Shown here: positions 29,991 to 42,771 of the stretch, piece after piece | How the letters are laid out: the number at the start of each line of letters is the position of its first letter | How positions within the stretch are numbered: position 1 is the first letter of the stretch | NCBI GenBank assembly: GCA_900491605.1 | Contig: UESW01001867.1 | Coordinates: 1 to 64,000 of the forward strand | Origin: Calamus simplicifolius | Lineage: Eukaryota; Streptophyta; Magnoliopsida; Arecales; Arecaceae | Direction: 5' to 3' | DNA: 64,000 nt | Program-made: the position numbers and the translations under genes | The notes under the pieces: generated by a model | Told to the model about the DNA's origin: nothing | Seen by the model: only the letters and a program-made list of their open reading frames with translations | The model's database searches: none

Positions 29991-31475
29991 TGTTGGCCCA
30001 GATGGAAACTCAAAAGGGGGATGAATTGGGTTCTTTAAAAATTTTACACTTAAAAATAATTTCACAAGATAAGTGCACGAGTGAAGTGATGCAATAATGA
30101 CAAGCACAATATAGAAGAAGAGAGAGAGACAAGCAATCATGACAAAACACAAGTTTTATAGTGGTTCAGTGTTAGCCACACCTACGTCCACTCTCAAGCA
30201 ACTCTTGGGTCCACACTATAATCTCACATATTACAGCTGAGTTGTTTTGCAAAATCACAACTCGAACTTGTTTTACATCGGGGTCACAACGAACCCAGTT
30301 GGTTTTCATAGGTTCACTAGCACAAAACCTACCGTAAGCTACTCTTAGCTTACCCCGACGTCAACTACCTCAACTAATTCAATCATCCGATTGAATTAGA
30401 CAACAAACAATTCAAATATAAGTTTACAACAATTTAAAGCTCCTCAAATGAGCAAATATACAATATAAGTAAAATAAGATTAGAAGAGCCTGATTTGAAG
30501 CAATGTGAAGTTGAGCTTTTCTTCTTTTCCTCTTCTCCTATGAATGGGATATCAAGATTTGCACTCCGATTCTTGAACAAGGCTCGGTGAAGAGAAGTTG
30601 AAAATTTAGGGCTCTTGCTCTTCTTCTTCAAAACGTTGAAAATCCTTCAGATTTGATCTCGAGAGGCTTTTGGATTTCTCTTTTATCTCTTCTCAGTAGA
30701 TGGACTTGGACATAGAGATTTTCCTTTTGAAAACTTTCTTGATTTCTCTCTTTTTCTTTCCATTTTTCTCTTCCTCTTTTTGAACAGTCCAAAGCCCTTT
30801 TTATAATCCTTCTTAATCCAAGATTAGGTGAGAAATAGCCGTTGTTGAAGTGTACTTGGATTACATCCTCACACAAAAAAATAGATCCGTTGGGGGTTGG
30901 TGAAAAAATATTACCGTTGGAATCTGTTCTGACAGATTTGAAAATACGTTTCTGACATGTTGGAGTCAGCTCCAACTTTTTAGGTATTGGCTCTAAATCG
31001 GGTTTCCATAAATAGTAATAAAAATTCCATCGTGGAGTCAGCTCCGAGATTCTGTGGTGTCGGCTCAATGCGATCTGGAGTCAACTCTAATCTCCAAGGG
31101 TGTCGGCTCCAAAAACTGACGCAGAAAATAGTTCTTTGTATCTCAGGTTAGAGTCGGCTCTAACTTTTTAGGTGTTGACTCTATCTTTCCATGTGTCGAC
31201 TCTAAATTTCAAGGTATCGGCTCTCAACCGTGCCGAAAGTTTAAACTATTCTGATACGCTCTGGAGTCGGCTCTAATGACTGGGGTGTTGGCTCCAACTC
31301 TGAACTTTAACATATATCAATAGAAACTGATTCAAAATGATTTTCTATATAACATTTGAATGATTTACCTTTCTAAATTCCTGAAATATATGTCAATTAC
31401 ATTAGTAACACAAGTAATATACTCATGGCTTTGTTAATCATCAAAATTAATAAGTAGGTCAACAATAATTTTTTT
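29991..31475 (-). repeat. Diverged solo LTR of a SIRE-like Ty1/copia element
   Basis: It starts TGTTGGCCCAGATG, the reverse complement of the LTR end CATCTGGGCCAACA at 42710. The order then matches that LTR inverted: AACCCAATTCACCCCC tail, CCACTATAAAATCTTTGTG region, ACAACTCAACTTGT region (30240-30280), GAGTCGGCTCC-type motifs (31020-31300), and a beginning related to TGATGATTACCAAAAGCCATGAG (about 31420-31450). No primer site is next to the left end, so it is a solo or truncated LTR. No target duplication is recognised. It is more diverged than the pair at 41028 and 49947. Confidence 0.75.
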
Positions 31476-32440
31476 TCCTCCTTTCTACTAAGATAATAAA
31501 AGAGGGATATGAGCATAGAGGATAAGAATAAGTATAGGCCCAACAAGATTCAAAAATTGATAAGAGAGAATACATATTAAATAGCTAAAAGAGAGGGACG
31601 AGAGGTTACCTGCCAAGCCACAGCCTGAGGTTCTTGGTGCAGCAAATAAAAAACCTCCCTCCATCTTAGGCCTAATTCTCCGTTAATGAGCTAAGAAAAA
31701 GAGCAGAAAGTTGACAAATGATTAGCACTTGAATCATTCGACATCAAAAATTTAAAACATCTCTTTGCTTTTGCTATTTTGTATTTTAATTTGCAGCAAC
31801 AGATTTCAAAATGGACCTAGCTTTCTACTTGAGCCTTTGCTAGCATTGGCCTTACCATCGGATGGAGGAAGACATGATGTTGAAATAGTTGCCCAAGAAT
31901 CTTTGTTTGAGATTGTTTGACCCTATTGACGAGGACCACCCATTTGATTGGTAGGGATTGAGGAAAGGATAATGTTGGGTTGGGATATATACAGAGAATG
32001 AGGAAACATTATCATAAGGACAGAATGAGGGTAAGCATTAAATCTAAAATTAAATTATGGCTCCACTCCTTATGGTTTTGTATAAGAAGTTGCATCACAT
32101 AAAATGCATGTTATCAAAAATGTTCGTCTGACATCTAAAATTAAAGTGACATAATGCCATTCAACCTTTAACGAGTTATACGTAATGTTCGTTCATTCAT
32201 TAATTTATTAATAACTAATAAAAATATTAGTTACTGAATTACTTTTTTTAACATAACTTTTTCTCGATAAGGAGTGAGACATGATGCTCTCATCACAAGT
32301 GTAACACTCCAACAATTGTTAACTTGTTAGTAATTAGGATGAAATATTAGTTAATGCATTCCATTTTTCTTAGACAAAATGCATTAGTGGAATAGAGAGA
32401 ATGATGACGAGGATCCTAATTCTAAAGTTGAAAATGTTCT
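31476..32440. other. AT-rich intergenic DNA, nothing identified
   Basis: No convincing frame, terminal repeat or RNA gene seen. A short GC-richer stretch at 31610-31690 does not extend into a coding frame. Confidence 0.45.
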
Positions 32441-33190
32441 TTCTAAATAGGTTGATATAAAGAGGTGTTGATCACATGGTATCAAAAGGTTTCCTTTCCA
32501 TCTAGCATAATATTACTATTTCATATATTATCATTTTAGTAACTAATGACAAAAAAGAAATGGAAAAAAAAAATAAAATTAATGTTGGATTTTATAAAGT
32601 GGAGTTACTAGTGTAGAAAAAACATGAAGAAGGGCTCTAATTTCAAATTTGAAGGATCATGAGGTTTATGCGATATTGAAGAATACTTCTCTTCACAAGT
32701 CTTGCATGATAAAGTGCCATTCACATGGTATTAAAAGGTTTCTACTTCCATTCGACATAATAGTTATATCAAACCTTATCGTATAAGAAACTAATTAGAA
32801 GAAAGAAATGAAAAAAGATTATGAAATGGCCGAAGGGTTTACTAGCATGGAGAGAAGTTAATGAGTGCTTAAATTTTTTAAGCTGAAAATTCATGGGATC
32901 TATGCGATGTTGAAAAATGCTCTATTAGGGGCTTTTCACATGGTAATAGAATATCTATCTTCAATCTAGCATAATAGCTATATTTCATATCTGGGCATTT
33001 AAGAAACTAATTATAAGGAAGGGATGGAAAACAGTTATGAAATAGTTGGATTTTATAAAGAGATGGATTTACCAGTGTAAAAGGAACGTGAATGAGGCTC
33101 CGATTTTGAAGTTGAAGATTCACGAAGTTTATGCAATGTTGAAGAATGCTTTTAATCACAAGGCTGGCATGATAAAGAAGCCCTAACGCC
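32440..33190. repeat. Diverged tandem repeat, three units of about 215-250 bp
   Basis: CACATGGTAT starts units near 32473, 32722 and 32937. Each is followed by a TTCC...CTAGCATAATA-like piece, AAGAAACTAATTA-like text, TTATGAAAT...GGATTTTATAAAG, and GAAG...TTATGC(A/G)AT(G/A)TTGAAGAATG. Copies differ by many substitutions. Origin unknown. Confidence 0.6.
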
Positions 33191-33800
33191 CATGAAACTT
33201 TACTATTGCAAATCTCATATCCCATTGCCCCTTTAAAGCTTCACAGAACTGAGCGTTAAAAAAATAATAAAACAAAAGGAATTCCATGTGTTTTTTTGTA
33301 GCGGAAAGGACACCCTTTGGATTTCCACAATTTCCATGGAAAGGATGCGTTCTATTCCTTCTTTCCTCTAACTTCCCATGCCATGGAATTTTCTCAGGAT
33401 TTCATGGAGTGGAACCCCACGTGACTTCCATAATTGCATAAGGAAAAGGAGTCTCAACATTAACACCCTAATAAAATCCCATGCAATGAAATTCTTCTCA
33501 TGCGAATACTTAAGCGCAGAAAAATTATCCTCCTAAATCGAAAAGCATTGCATTAAACTGAATGCAATGAATGCAACGGATATCTTTCGCTCTTGACATC
33601 GGAATTTAGGATCTCAAACTAGAAGAAAAATAAATTTTTGATACACCAAGACAAACTTGAATGTCAATGGTACCAAAATAGAATTCACTATAAACTAAGT
33701 TGTTGAATAAAACCAAAAAAGATATATGCACAAATAATATGATATCAATGGCATATGACCCAAAAATTTAAAATTTTTTAATGACTCAACATGAATAGGA
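33191..33800. other. AT-rich sequence; probable remnant of the internal region of the element whose LTR starts at 33815
   Basis: Includes a GGAATTCCATG / CATGGAATT inverted motif region (33280-33420) of MITE-like look without clear ends. No gag or pol motif is visible. Confidence 0.35.
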
Positions 33801-33814
33801 GCTCTGATAGCAAT

Positions 33815-34267
33815 TGTTGGAAATAAAACTTAAATCTTTGATGAAAACCATCACCAAGAAGCCCAAGAATCATCCATGTTTAATCATCAAGAATTTATAA
33901 ACAACAAACGGAAGCGTATGTACCTAAATCCATATTGCTTGAATGTTCTCAAGAGAAGTGCGGTTAGCCTTCCAGATCAACACATACTTCCAGAGAGCCC
34001 TTTAGAATTTTTTCTAGGCTTTTTTCTGATGATAGGATTCAGAGAAGAAGGTTATACGTGCGATCTAGGAACCATAACTGCTATATATAGATAATTTCAT
34101 CATTATCTCTTGGTATTTCTATTTTAGCCCATCATAAAATAGAAATAACCCCTTAGGTCTCTACACATTAAAGGATCATACCTTATCAGATACATTAAAG
34201 CCCAAATCACTCAAACCTTAGCTGATTACTTTTAATTGGACTTAACCTTATTTGACAGTTCGTAACA
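33815..34267 (-). repeat. Short LTR of a copia-like element with adjacent primer site
   Basis: Plus strand GCTCTGATAGCA at 33801-33812 is one base from the reverse complement of the initiator-Met primer site. Two bases on, TGTTGGAAATAAAAC begins an LTR that plausibly ends CGTAACA at 34267, about 453 bp. On the minus strand this gives TGTTACG...CAACA. A palindromic TATA box, CTATATATAG, sits at 34081-34090. The second LTR is not in view. Confidence 0.5.
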
Positions 34268-34272
34268 CATAA

Positions 34273-34620
34273 TTATTTTACATATAAGCTTAATGTTGGA
34301 TTAAAAATCCAATAAGTTAAGCTTAAGAAAATATGCGAAATATCCAAAAAGACAAAGAAAGAAAGAAAGCTCACTCGAATGAAAGAAGAATTTATGTCTC
34401 TCAAGATGTATTGGCTAGGGACATATGCGTATTCATTCAAGTCAAAGGGCATTTTGAATCCTTCAATCTTAAACGTGACCTTTTGGCATTCGTCCTCCCC
34501 TTCTTTAGGAATAATGACATGTTCTTTTGCATAAAATAGGGTGAAAAAATTATCGATTTGAGATTGCAATTCTTTGATGGGATGACCTGAGGGATCGAGG
34601 AAAGGGCTAAGCCAACCTAT
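34273..34620 (-). pseudogene. Unidentified ORF remnant beside the outer copia insertion
   Basis: A minus-strand frame gives about 98 residues from ATG 34569 (QSQIDNFFTLFYAKEHVIIP, CQKVTFKIEGFKMPFD, EYAYVPSQYI). It continues upstream without a stop to about 34610 (WLSPFLDPSGHPIKEL). The family is not recognised. When the CCTGG duplication of the outer element is collapsed, this region lies directly downstream of the gypsy-type gene relic at 54646-56153, so it may be that gene's distal part. Confidence 0.35.
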
Positions 34621-34656
34621 TCCCCCTCCTCATCACCTGCCGATGTCCCCGAAGGT

Positions 34657-34661
34657 CCTGG
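34657..34661. other. Target-site duplication CCTGG (partner at 54646-54650)
   Basis: A perfect 5-bp direct repeat flanks the outer Ty1/copia element. Collapsing it joins GTCCCCGAAGGTCCTGG to TTCATCCATCC. Confidence 0.9.
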
Positions 34662-36553
34662 TGTTAGTTAATCTATTTGTAGGTAACATGTATATATTTT
34701 AATTTTTTTAAAAATAAATAAGCAACGAAAGCAATAAGATATTGGATCTAATCCAATATCAGCCTACAATAGGATCAATATATAAAAGGTATAAAAGAAA
34801 TATACACAGATAAAATCTATGTAAATATAAATAACATAGATCATATCTATGTTTGAGACCTAGTATCTTAGATCATATCTAAGTCACCAGTAACTATTGA
34901 ATCTTTTACCTTTGAATGCTTAATAACTCACGCAACAATAAAAGGCGGTGAAATGTACAACTTCTGCAAGCCACACAAAGGTGTATGGCCTCTACAGGTG
35001 ATCCACACTGAGGTTCTGGTCCGACTAGCCTCTTCAGAGTACTAGCTCCTTTTCAAGGTTTCGACGATGAGATTTATTCTTTTCAACACTAAGGTTACCT
35101 TAGAGTTGTCAAAAGGATGTATATTTTGAGAAAATATTTTACTCCCAGGCTTTATAGCCAGAATCCCTTTCACCCTAAAAAACTTCTCATCTCCCTGTCT
35201 TTTCCTTTTCCAATGTTTCTTGAAAGATAAGGAGAAATCATTCATCTTCTTTTCAGCCAAAAATCGAAAAAGGTTGGAAGTTAAGAAAGAAACTCTTTCA
35301 TCTTCCTTTTCAGTTAAAAATCAAAAAAGGTTAGAAAATAAGGAATGAGGGGTAATTAGAGAAAGGTCATTAACATCCATTTTAAATTCAAACTTAAAAT
35401 TTTAAATTCAAAATTCAAACTTCAAACTTGAAATTAAAATTAGTTTGAAATTCAAATTCACAATTTAAATTTAAATGGGTAAGGATGTTAATTAGCTTAC
35501 CTAAATTTGAGCCCAAACCAAATCCTATTTGATTTGACCTAAATATTCATAGCTCAATCAAATTGAGCTAGCCAACAATCGTATTGCCAATTTAATCCTT
35601 TAATTAATTTACTAATATTTAGTTTCTCAATCATCCAGTAAGGTAGAATCCTCTATGGTGTATGATCCCATAGGTTCGAACACTAAGCCGGTAGCACTGG
35701 AACACTTTCAACACTAATTGAAGTCGTCATCTAGAAATGACACCTGACGTCCGAATAGGCTGAAGGTTGCAGAGCAACAATCAAGAACCTTTGGCATATG
35801 GTTACCATATAATTCATTCCTTTGACCCTCAATGCTCAAGATGACTTAGGTTTTAACTGCTAACCCTTAATCAGCTCATCCATAAAGTGTCTCAATCTTC
35901 ATAAGTCCTGTGCCTTCTCACAAAGACTACCCTAGCCAAGGTTTTACTAAATTAAAACATAGTGAGACATTTACTCCAAACTGTTTGGAGGAGTCAATCC
36001 CATCTTGATCCACTCACTACTCCATAAGTACTTTACTGCACCCAAAAACCTTCTGTCATTGGATTAAAAATCTAGGTAATCTAGCACCAAAGTACAATAG
36101 GTTGCTTGCAAGCCACCATGGTGATTTCAGTTTAGAGGGACACTTATATCCATATCCCATTACGAATACTTCTTGGTAGAAGAGTGTTCCGCAGATTGAT
36201 CACATTCAGTGAGATGTCATACACCTCACCAGCATATCATACCAGTGTCACCACACTCCTTGGTAAAGAGGACAATCAACACATATGACATATAATGGCC
36301 TTTACTTGATACATAGTTATCCTATAACTATATATCATTTGGCCACGACTATTTTAAGAACCACTCAATAAACCCTTTCTTTATTGAATCAATTATGGTT
36401 CTAAGGACTCCATCACAAAAGAATTTATTTCAGGAAGATGCAATGTGATGAACCACCAAATAAATATTTTATTAATTAATAATTCATATATATTTATAAT
36501 TTACAAAATTATCTACATGTTAGTTGATTGGCTTTAGGACACAATTCCCAACA
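34662..36553 (-). repeat. 3' LTR of the outer copia element
   Basis: 1892 bp, plus-strand start TGTTAGTTAATCTATTTG and end CAATTCCCAACA. It is similar throughout to 52756-54645 (for example AACATCCATTTTAAATTCAAAC and GACACTTATATCCATAT blocks). The adjoining ACTCCCACTTGG (36554-36565) is the purine tract on the minus strand (CCAAGTGGGAGT). Confidence 0.92.
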
Positions 36554-36602
36554 ACTCCCACTTGGACTAAAGTCACTGAGAACAGTATTTAATACCCATC
36601 TT

Positions 36603-39600
36603 CTATTTATGGTCATCAAATTCTTTGATTCTGAGAGCTTTAGTGAATGGATCAGCTAGATTCTCCTTTTCATCAATCTTCTGAAGGTTGATGTCACCTT
36701 GCTCCACGATTTCTCGCACAAGATGATAACAGCACAGAATATGTTTGGTGCATTGATGGAACTTTCGCTCTTTGGCTTGAGCAATGGCTCTGGTATTGTC
36801 AGAGTACACCAAAATAGGACCATCCAGAGAAGGTATCACTCCAAGTTCTTCTATAAACTTTCGCAACCATATAGCTTCCTTTGCTGCATTCGATGCCGCA
36901 ATATATTCTACCTCGCAAACCAAGACTGCCACAGTGTGCTACTTGGAACTATTCCAACGGATTGTTCCTCCATTTAGGATAAAAATAAATCCTGACACAC
37001 TCTTTGTTGTCATCCCTATCTAACTGAAAATTAAAGTTAGTATACCCCATAAGTTTTAAGTCAGGTTCTCCATAAATTAGCCATTGGTCCTTAGTATTTT
37101 ACAAATACTTAAGAATAGTCTTCACTACTTTCCAATAAGCGTCATCCGGATCAGACTGGTATCTGCTTACTATCCCTAGTGAGTATGCCACATCTGATCT
37201 AGTACATATCATAGCATACATGATAGAACCCACTGCCGAAGCATATGGAATCCTATTCATACGCTCTCTCTCCTTAGGAGTTGTCGCATAATCATTTTTG
37301 AAGAAAGAAATTTCATGGCCTATTGAAAGATAGCCTTTCTTGGAATTCTTCATGCTGAACCGTTTCAGCACAGTGTCTATGTACGTAGATTAGGATAATC
37401 CCAAAATCCCCCTAGATCTATCTCTATAGATTTTCATACCAAGTATATAAGAGGCTTCACCCAAGTCCTTCATAGAAAACTGAGATGACAACTAGACCTT
37501 TTTTCCCTGTAGTGCTGGGATGTCATTCCCAATTAAGAGAATGTCATCCACATACAACACAAGGAATACAACCATAGAACCATTAGACCATTTAAAAATG
37601 CAAGGTTCTTCTCTGTTTCTGACAAAACCATGTGTCTTGATATATTTATCAAACCACATATTCTAACTCCGAGATGCCTGTTTCAATCCACAAATGGATC
37701 TTTGAAGCTTGCATACTTTTGACTCATCTATGGATGTGAACCCTTTAGGTTGTATCATATACACCTTCTCTTCCAGTTCACCATTTAGAAAAGCTGTTCG
37801 GACATCTATTTGTCAGATTTCATAATCAAAGTATGCTGCTAAAACAAGCATAATCTGAATGAATTTGAGCATTTCCATAGGAGAAAATGTCTCATCATAG
37901 TTTATACCATTATGTTGACAATATCCCTTGGCAACCAAACAGGCTTTATAGGTCTCTACCTACCCATCTGTGCCTCTTTTTCTTTTGAAAATCCATTTGC
38001 ATCTAACAGGTTTTATCCTCTCGAGTGGATCAACCAATGTCCATATATTATTGATTTTCATAGACTTCATTTCAGACTTCATGGCTTCTAGCTATTTCTC
38101 AGAGTCAAACCTCTGCATTACATCCATATAGGTGATCAGATTCTCATTATTCTCATCGAGTTCAATAGGATCATCATCCCGGACCAAAAAACCATAGTAT
38201 CTGTCTGGCTGACGTAGTACCCTACTAGATCTCCTTAATGGTTCTTGTATAGGCTCTGGATTTGATCTAATCAAATCTGCTTCTATATTATCTCTTAAGG
38301 TTATCAATTTTTCTTCTTGTTGAACTTCACTAAGTTCAATCTTAGTAGCTCCAGTTCCTTCACCAAGAAACTTCTTTTCTAAAAAAATAGCCCTAAGATC
38401 GACAAATAACTTTTGTTCTTCAGGCAAGTAAAAGTAATATCCCTTAAACTCTTTTGGATACCCTACAAATAGGCACTGGTCAGACCTAGGTCCAAGCTTA
38501 TCTATTTTCAAATGTTTAACATAAGCCGGACAGTCCCAGACCCAAAGGTGTGAGAGTATCGGCTTATGCCCAGTCCATATCTCATATGGTGTTTTGTTAA
38601 CAAACTTACTTGGAATCCTATTTAAAAGATAACAAGCTGACTCTAAAGCATAATCCCAAAAGAAGATCGGTAGAGAAGCAAATCCCATCATGGACCGAAC
38701 TATGTCTAATAGGGTTCGATTTCTCCTTTCAGACACTCCATTTAACTGAGGTATCTCTGGAGGTGTCCATTGAGAGAGAATCTCATTCTCCTCAAGATAT
38801 GTTAGAAACTCACTAAAAAGATATTCACCACCTTGATCTAATTGAAGGGTTTTGATAAACTTTTCAGTTTATTTTTCTACTTCATTACGATATCATTTGA
38901 ACATTTCAAATGATTTAGCTTTATGTCTCATCAAGAATATATAACCATACCTCGAAAGATCGTCTATAAATATAATGAAATAATTATACCCATCCTTGGC
39001 ACTAACATTCATAGGTCCATATACATCGGTATGTACCAGACTTAGAATTTCATTGGCCCATTCACCTTTTCCACTAAAAGATGATTTGATCATTTTACCC
39101 AGAAGACAAGATTCATAGGTTGGTAATGATTCAAAATCATTAACCTCAAGTAGATCTTTTTGTCTCAACCTGTTTATCATGTTCTTGTTAATATGACCTA
39201 ACCGGTGGTGTCAAAGGTAAGCATTACAGATATCATTTATCCTAGGGCATTTGCTTGATGTATACATTACACTAACAGATCAAGATAGTACATATATGTC
39301 ATTACTCATATATCCATTCATCACAATAGAACCATTCATAATGATTTTGCAAATGTCAATCTTTATTGATAGTTCATAACCAGATATGGCCAATTGGCCT
39401 ACAGAAATGATATTTAAAAAAAAGATGGACAATAATGACATTCATTTAAAATGATTATACAAGACTCAAAAATAAGTTTGATGACTCCCAACGCTAGGAC
39501 TGAAACTTGGCTTCCATTTCTCACATTTAAGAATCTCTCACTGTCCTTGAATCTTCTATTAACTTGAAGTCCCTACAAAGAATTGCATATGTGAATTAGA

Positions 39601-39660
39601 GTTCCGGTATCTAATATCCAATTAGTAGTATCATAGATAGAGAAATTACAAGGTGTTATC
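36603..39660 (-). pseudogene. Copia pol: protease, integrase, reverse transcriptase, RNase H (broken)
   Basis: Read leftward: protease near 39640-39575 (WILDTGTLIHIC); integrase core at 39180-38893 (VHTDVYGPM, FIIFIDDLSRYGYI) and 38736-38092 (ERRNRTLLDIVRSM, PYEIWTGHKP, KLGPRSDQCLFVGY); RT with intact YVDD at 37543-37554; late RT at 37371-37099 (YASAVGSIMYAM, RSDVAYSLGIVSRY); RNase H at 36932-36603 (ISCEVEYIAA-like start CEVEYIAASNAAKEAIWL, YSDNTRAIAQA, ADPFTKAL). Stops separate these blocks (for example between 37372 and 38092, and near 38880), so no full polyprotein is possible. Confidence 0.9.
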
Positions 39661-40522
39661 ATATTAATACCTTGTTCAGCATTTTCTTGATGTTTCCTCA
39701 TCTTGGACCTGTTCGGATCAAGGGTTGCAATATATAGAGGACATTTTCTCTTCCAATGACCCTGCTTCTTGCAAAAGAAGCACTCCGCTTTACTCTGATA
39801 TGCTTTAACCTTTTTAGCCTGACTGGTTCTAGGATTTTGCATCTTCTTTCTTTAATTTTTTTGCCTTTCTTAAAGGGACGATGACCTCCCAAAGAACCTC
39901 CCACTAAATTCACCACCCCTTTATTGAGCTGGTGATCTTTCTCATAAGTTTGCAGTAAACCAAGTAAACCATGGTAGTTTATAGTAGGCTTATTGATTCT
40001 ATAATGATTGAGAAAGTCGAGATAGAAAGGAGGTAGGGAGTTCAGTATCGCATCTTTTCCAAGTTGTTCATGCAAGGGACAACCGAGTTTGCTCAAGCGC
40101 TCAATCATCTCGATCATGTAAAATACATGATCAGTGACCGAGGCACCATCACGCATCCGTGCATTGTAGATGGCACAAGAGACCTTGTACTTCTCAACAT
40201 CGTCTAATGTCCCAAAGGATTCCTTCAACTTTTGAAGAATCTCCTCTGGCTGAGCTTCCTCAAATTTGTGATTGAACTCGTCATTCATCGCTGCTAGCAT
40301 TACGCATCGGACAGTGGTCTGATCAAAGAGACACTTTTGATAAGTATCCCTGACCGAACCCCGAGCATTAGGAGTAGGGACTTCAGGTGCTGGATTAGTT
40401 ATCACATAAAGGATCCATTCATGCTCCAGGACAATCCTGAGCCTTCGATACCAGCTATCAAAGTTAGGACCCATAAGTATTTCATTGTCAAGTAATGATC
40501 GGAGCGATAAATTGGTAGACAT
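39573..40522 (-). pseudogene. Copia gag with zinc knuckle (frameshifted)
   Basis: ATG at 40522 begins MSTNLSLRSLLDNEILMGPN, typical of plant copia Gag. The conserved SWYRRLRIVLEHEW, EILQKLKESFGTLDD and MIEMIERLSKLGCPL follow. The knuckle CFFCKKQGHWKRKC (CX2CX4HX4C) lies in a different frame at about 39788-39745, so a frameshift near 39840 separates it from the N-terminal 230 residues. Confidence 0.88.
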
Positions 40523-41027
40523 TATTTGAAAGAAAAACTAAAAACCTATTATTGTATATAAATTATTAAAGACATGGACTCTAGTCTTAAATGCCCTCCC
40601 ACTATTTTATTTAGACGGGTAGCCTCTACCTTCAATCCGAGGAATTACTCTTAATTCCTTAGTGGGTACTAGAATTCAATAGACAATATATGAGCCCAAC
40701 TTTGGTCGGCTCACCCATGCATATCTAAAGGTAGGTTCTTTAACCAATTACTTCTCCAAGTAACTTCTAGTAATTAATTTTGCCTTAGGATGCACTTCAA
40801 TCGGCCTTTGGGCCTCCTATTGAAGGTCCTGGTTAGGTCCAACCATTAACATGATAAAATTTAATGCTTTTAACCAATGAATAGTCAAGCCCAACTTTGG
40901 CCAGCCCATCTGACTACCGTTAAGTGAGTCACATTGAGCCATCATATTAGGATTGGCAATTCCAGTAGCCCGATGAACATTCGATATTTGGGTCTGCTAA
41001 TGATCATCCAATTATTAGACCCATTAC
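40523..41027 (-). other. Leader of the outer copia element, part 1
   Basis: Non-coding sequence between gag and the nested insertion. It continues after the insertion at 51641-52742. Repeated CCCAACTTTGG and GGCC/AGCCCATC pieces are seen. Once the nested element is removed the leader is about 1.6 kb. Confidence 0.65.
41023..41027. other. Target-site duplication ATTAC (partner at 51636-51640)
   Basis: ATTAC precedes the left LTR and follows the right LTR of the nested element. It supports a simple insertion into the outer copia leader. Confidence 0.88.
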
Positions 41028-42710
41028 TATTGAGGAGATTGTTGAGAAATTGTTGCCCCAAGATGATTACCAAAAGCCATGAGTATATTAAAAGAAGCAA
41101 TGAGTTTATTTACATAAGCAATGAATTTATTTAGAACAATCAATGAGTATGTTAAGTATGACTTTAATCAATTTGAAAGTAACTTCAAGCTCCATGTTTA
41201 AGCTTTCAAAAAGAAATTTTTATACTTCATATCTCAATCAATGAGTTTTTGGAACATTTCTTGAATTGATTCCTAATGAAAATTTTATTGTATTCAAGTC
41301 AAAAAATTGATTTAAAATAAATCTGGAACGAATTTCAAGTCAATCAGAAAATTCTCTGATTTTCGATACGTTCCGGAGCCGACTCTAGAGTTTCAGAGTC
41401 GACTCCACTCAGTATACAGAGATATCTGTTTGTTTCAGAGTCGACCCATGTGATTTCTCGAGTCAACCCCCGATTCTGTCGAGCTGACTCCATGACTGTG
41501 TGAGTCGACTCCGCTCAGACACCAGAGGATTATTTTTCTGAGCACTTCGCGAGTCGACCCCTTGCCTTTCATGAGTCGACCCCCGACTGTCAGGAGTCGA
41601 CACTTTATTTTCGTTGAGTCGATCCTTTAACTTTCTGAATATTTCTATTTTTGGTATCGCGTCTTCGAGCTGACTCGCCTAAAGCTGGAGTCGACTCCAA
41701 CAAATCTGGGCATGATTTTTCTGAATGCCAACTCAGTGCCAACGGTAAGATTTTTCAATAACGGCTATATTTCTTTGTTTCTAACGGCTATATTTTGCAG
41801 AATCTATAAATAGAGAAGCCATTTTCAAATCAATGACACATATAGAGAGATACAAATCAAGAGAGAAAAAGAAAAATCTTTCAAAAAAGAAGAAAAACAG
41901 AGCATCATTTGAAAAATCCAAGATTCAAAAATGGAGTGAAAGAAAAGGCGTGAAATCAAAAGAGACTTCATCTGTGCACAAGTTCATCAATCCAAGAGAA
42001 GTCTAGAAGAAAACCCAAGAGCTATTCAAGAGCAAATCAAAAGATTTTCAACATTCAAAGAAAGGAAGAAAAAGCTCAAATCCTTCTCAACTGCTTCAAC
42101 TGTGAAGAATCGGAGCTGAGGCTTGATTCAATCTAGCAAGGAGAAGAAGAAAAGAAGAAAAGAAGAAAAGCTCAAAAGCCAACAAACTATAAATCAGGCT
42201 TTTCTAAACCTTGTTCATTTATTTGTTTATTTGCTCATTGAGGAGCTCTGTACTTAAAAATAATATTTCTTTTGTTAGTGTCTAGTTCAATCTGGGGGAT
42301 TGAACTAGTGGAGGTAGTCTTACCTCGGTACAAGCTTGGTATAGCTTGTGTTAGGGTTTTTATGCTGGTGAGCCCGAAAAACCGGCTGGGTTCGTTGTGA
42401 TCCCGGGAAAACAACAAGTTTGAGTTGTGAGCTTGTAAAACAACTCGGCTGTAATCAAGGAAGATTATAGTGTGGACCCAAGTGAATCTTGGGAGTGGAC
42501 GTAGGTGTTGGATACACCGAACCACTATAAAATCTTTGTGTTTGCCGTGTCTCCTTTATCTCTATCTCTATCTTTATCTTATTGATTGTATTTTATTTTT
42601 GCATCAGCATTCACTTTCACTCACACTAAGCAAACAAATATTCAAAAGGTTTAAATTTTTTAAAGAACCCAATTCACCCCCCCCCTCTTGGGTTGTCATC
42701 TGGGCCAACA
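41028..42710 (+). repeat. 5' LTR of the SIRE-like element
   Basis: 1683 bp. It starts TATTGAGGAG where the partner has TGTTGGGGAG, so the terminal TG is mutated. It ends TGGGCCAACA. It contains a cluster of GAGTCGACTC-type palindromes (41388-41700), a TATA-like TATAAATAG (41804), a purine-rich AAGAAGAAAAG tract, and a C-run before the end. Confidence 0.92.
41385..41700. promoter_or_regulatory. Cluster of palindromic GAGTCGACTC-type motifs in the LTR
   Basis: About a dozen copies of GAGTCGACTC or one-off variants (GAGCCGACTC, GAGTCGACCC) are spaced roughly 15-45 bp in U3. The same cluster occurs at about 50308-50630 in the 3' LTR and again in the internal region at 47818-48010. The role is unknown. 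The palindrome and spacing are compatible with dimeric transcription factor sites. Confidence 0.55.
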
Positions 42711-42711
42711 A

Positions 42712-42724
42712 TTGGTATCAGAGC
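42712..42724 (+). other. Primer binding site of the SIRE-like element
   Basis: TTGGTATCAGAGC begins two bases after the LTR end and matches the initiator-Met site. Confidence 0.92.
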
Positions 42725-42771
42725 TAGTGCTCATTAGATTTTGATCACACGATCAAGAGCTAAAGATCCAA

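Noticed and set aside
29940..30630. Host gene in the minus-strand frames here
   Set aside because: The DNA matches an inverted SIRE-like LTR. The frames are incidental.
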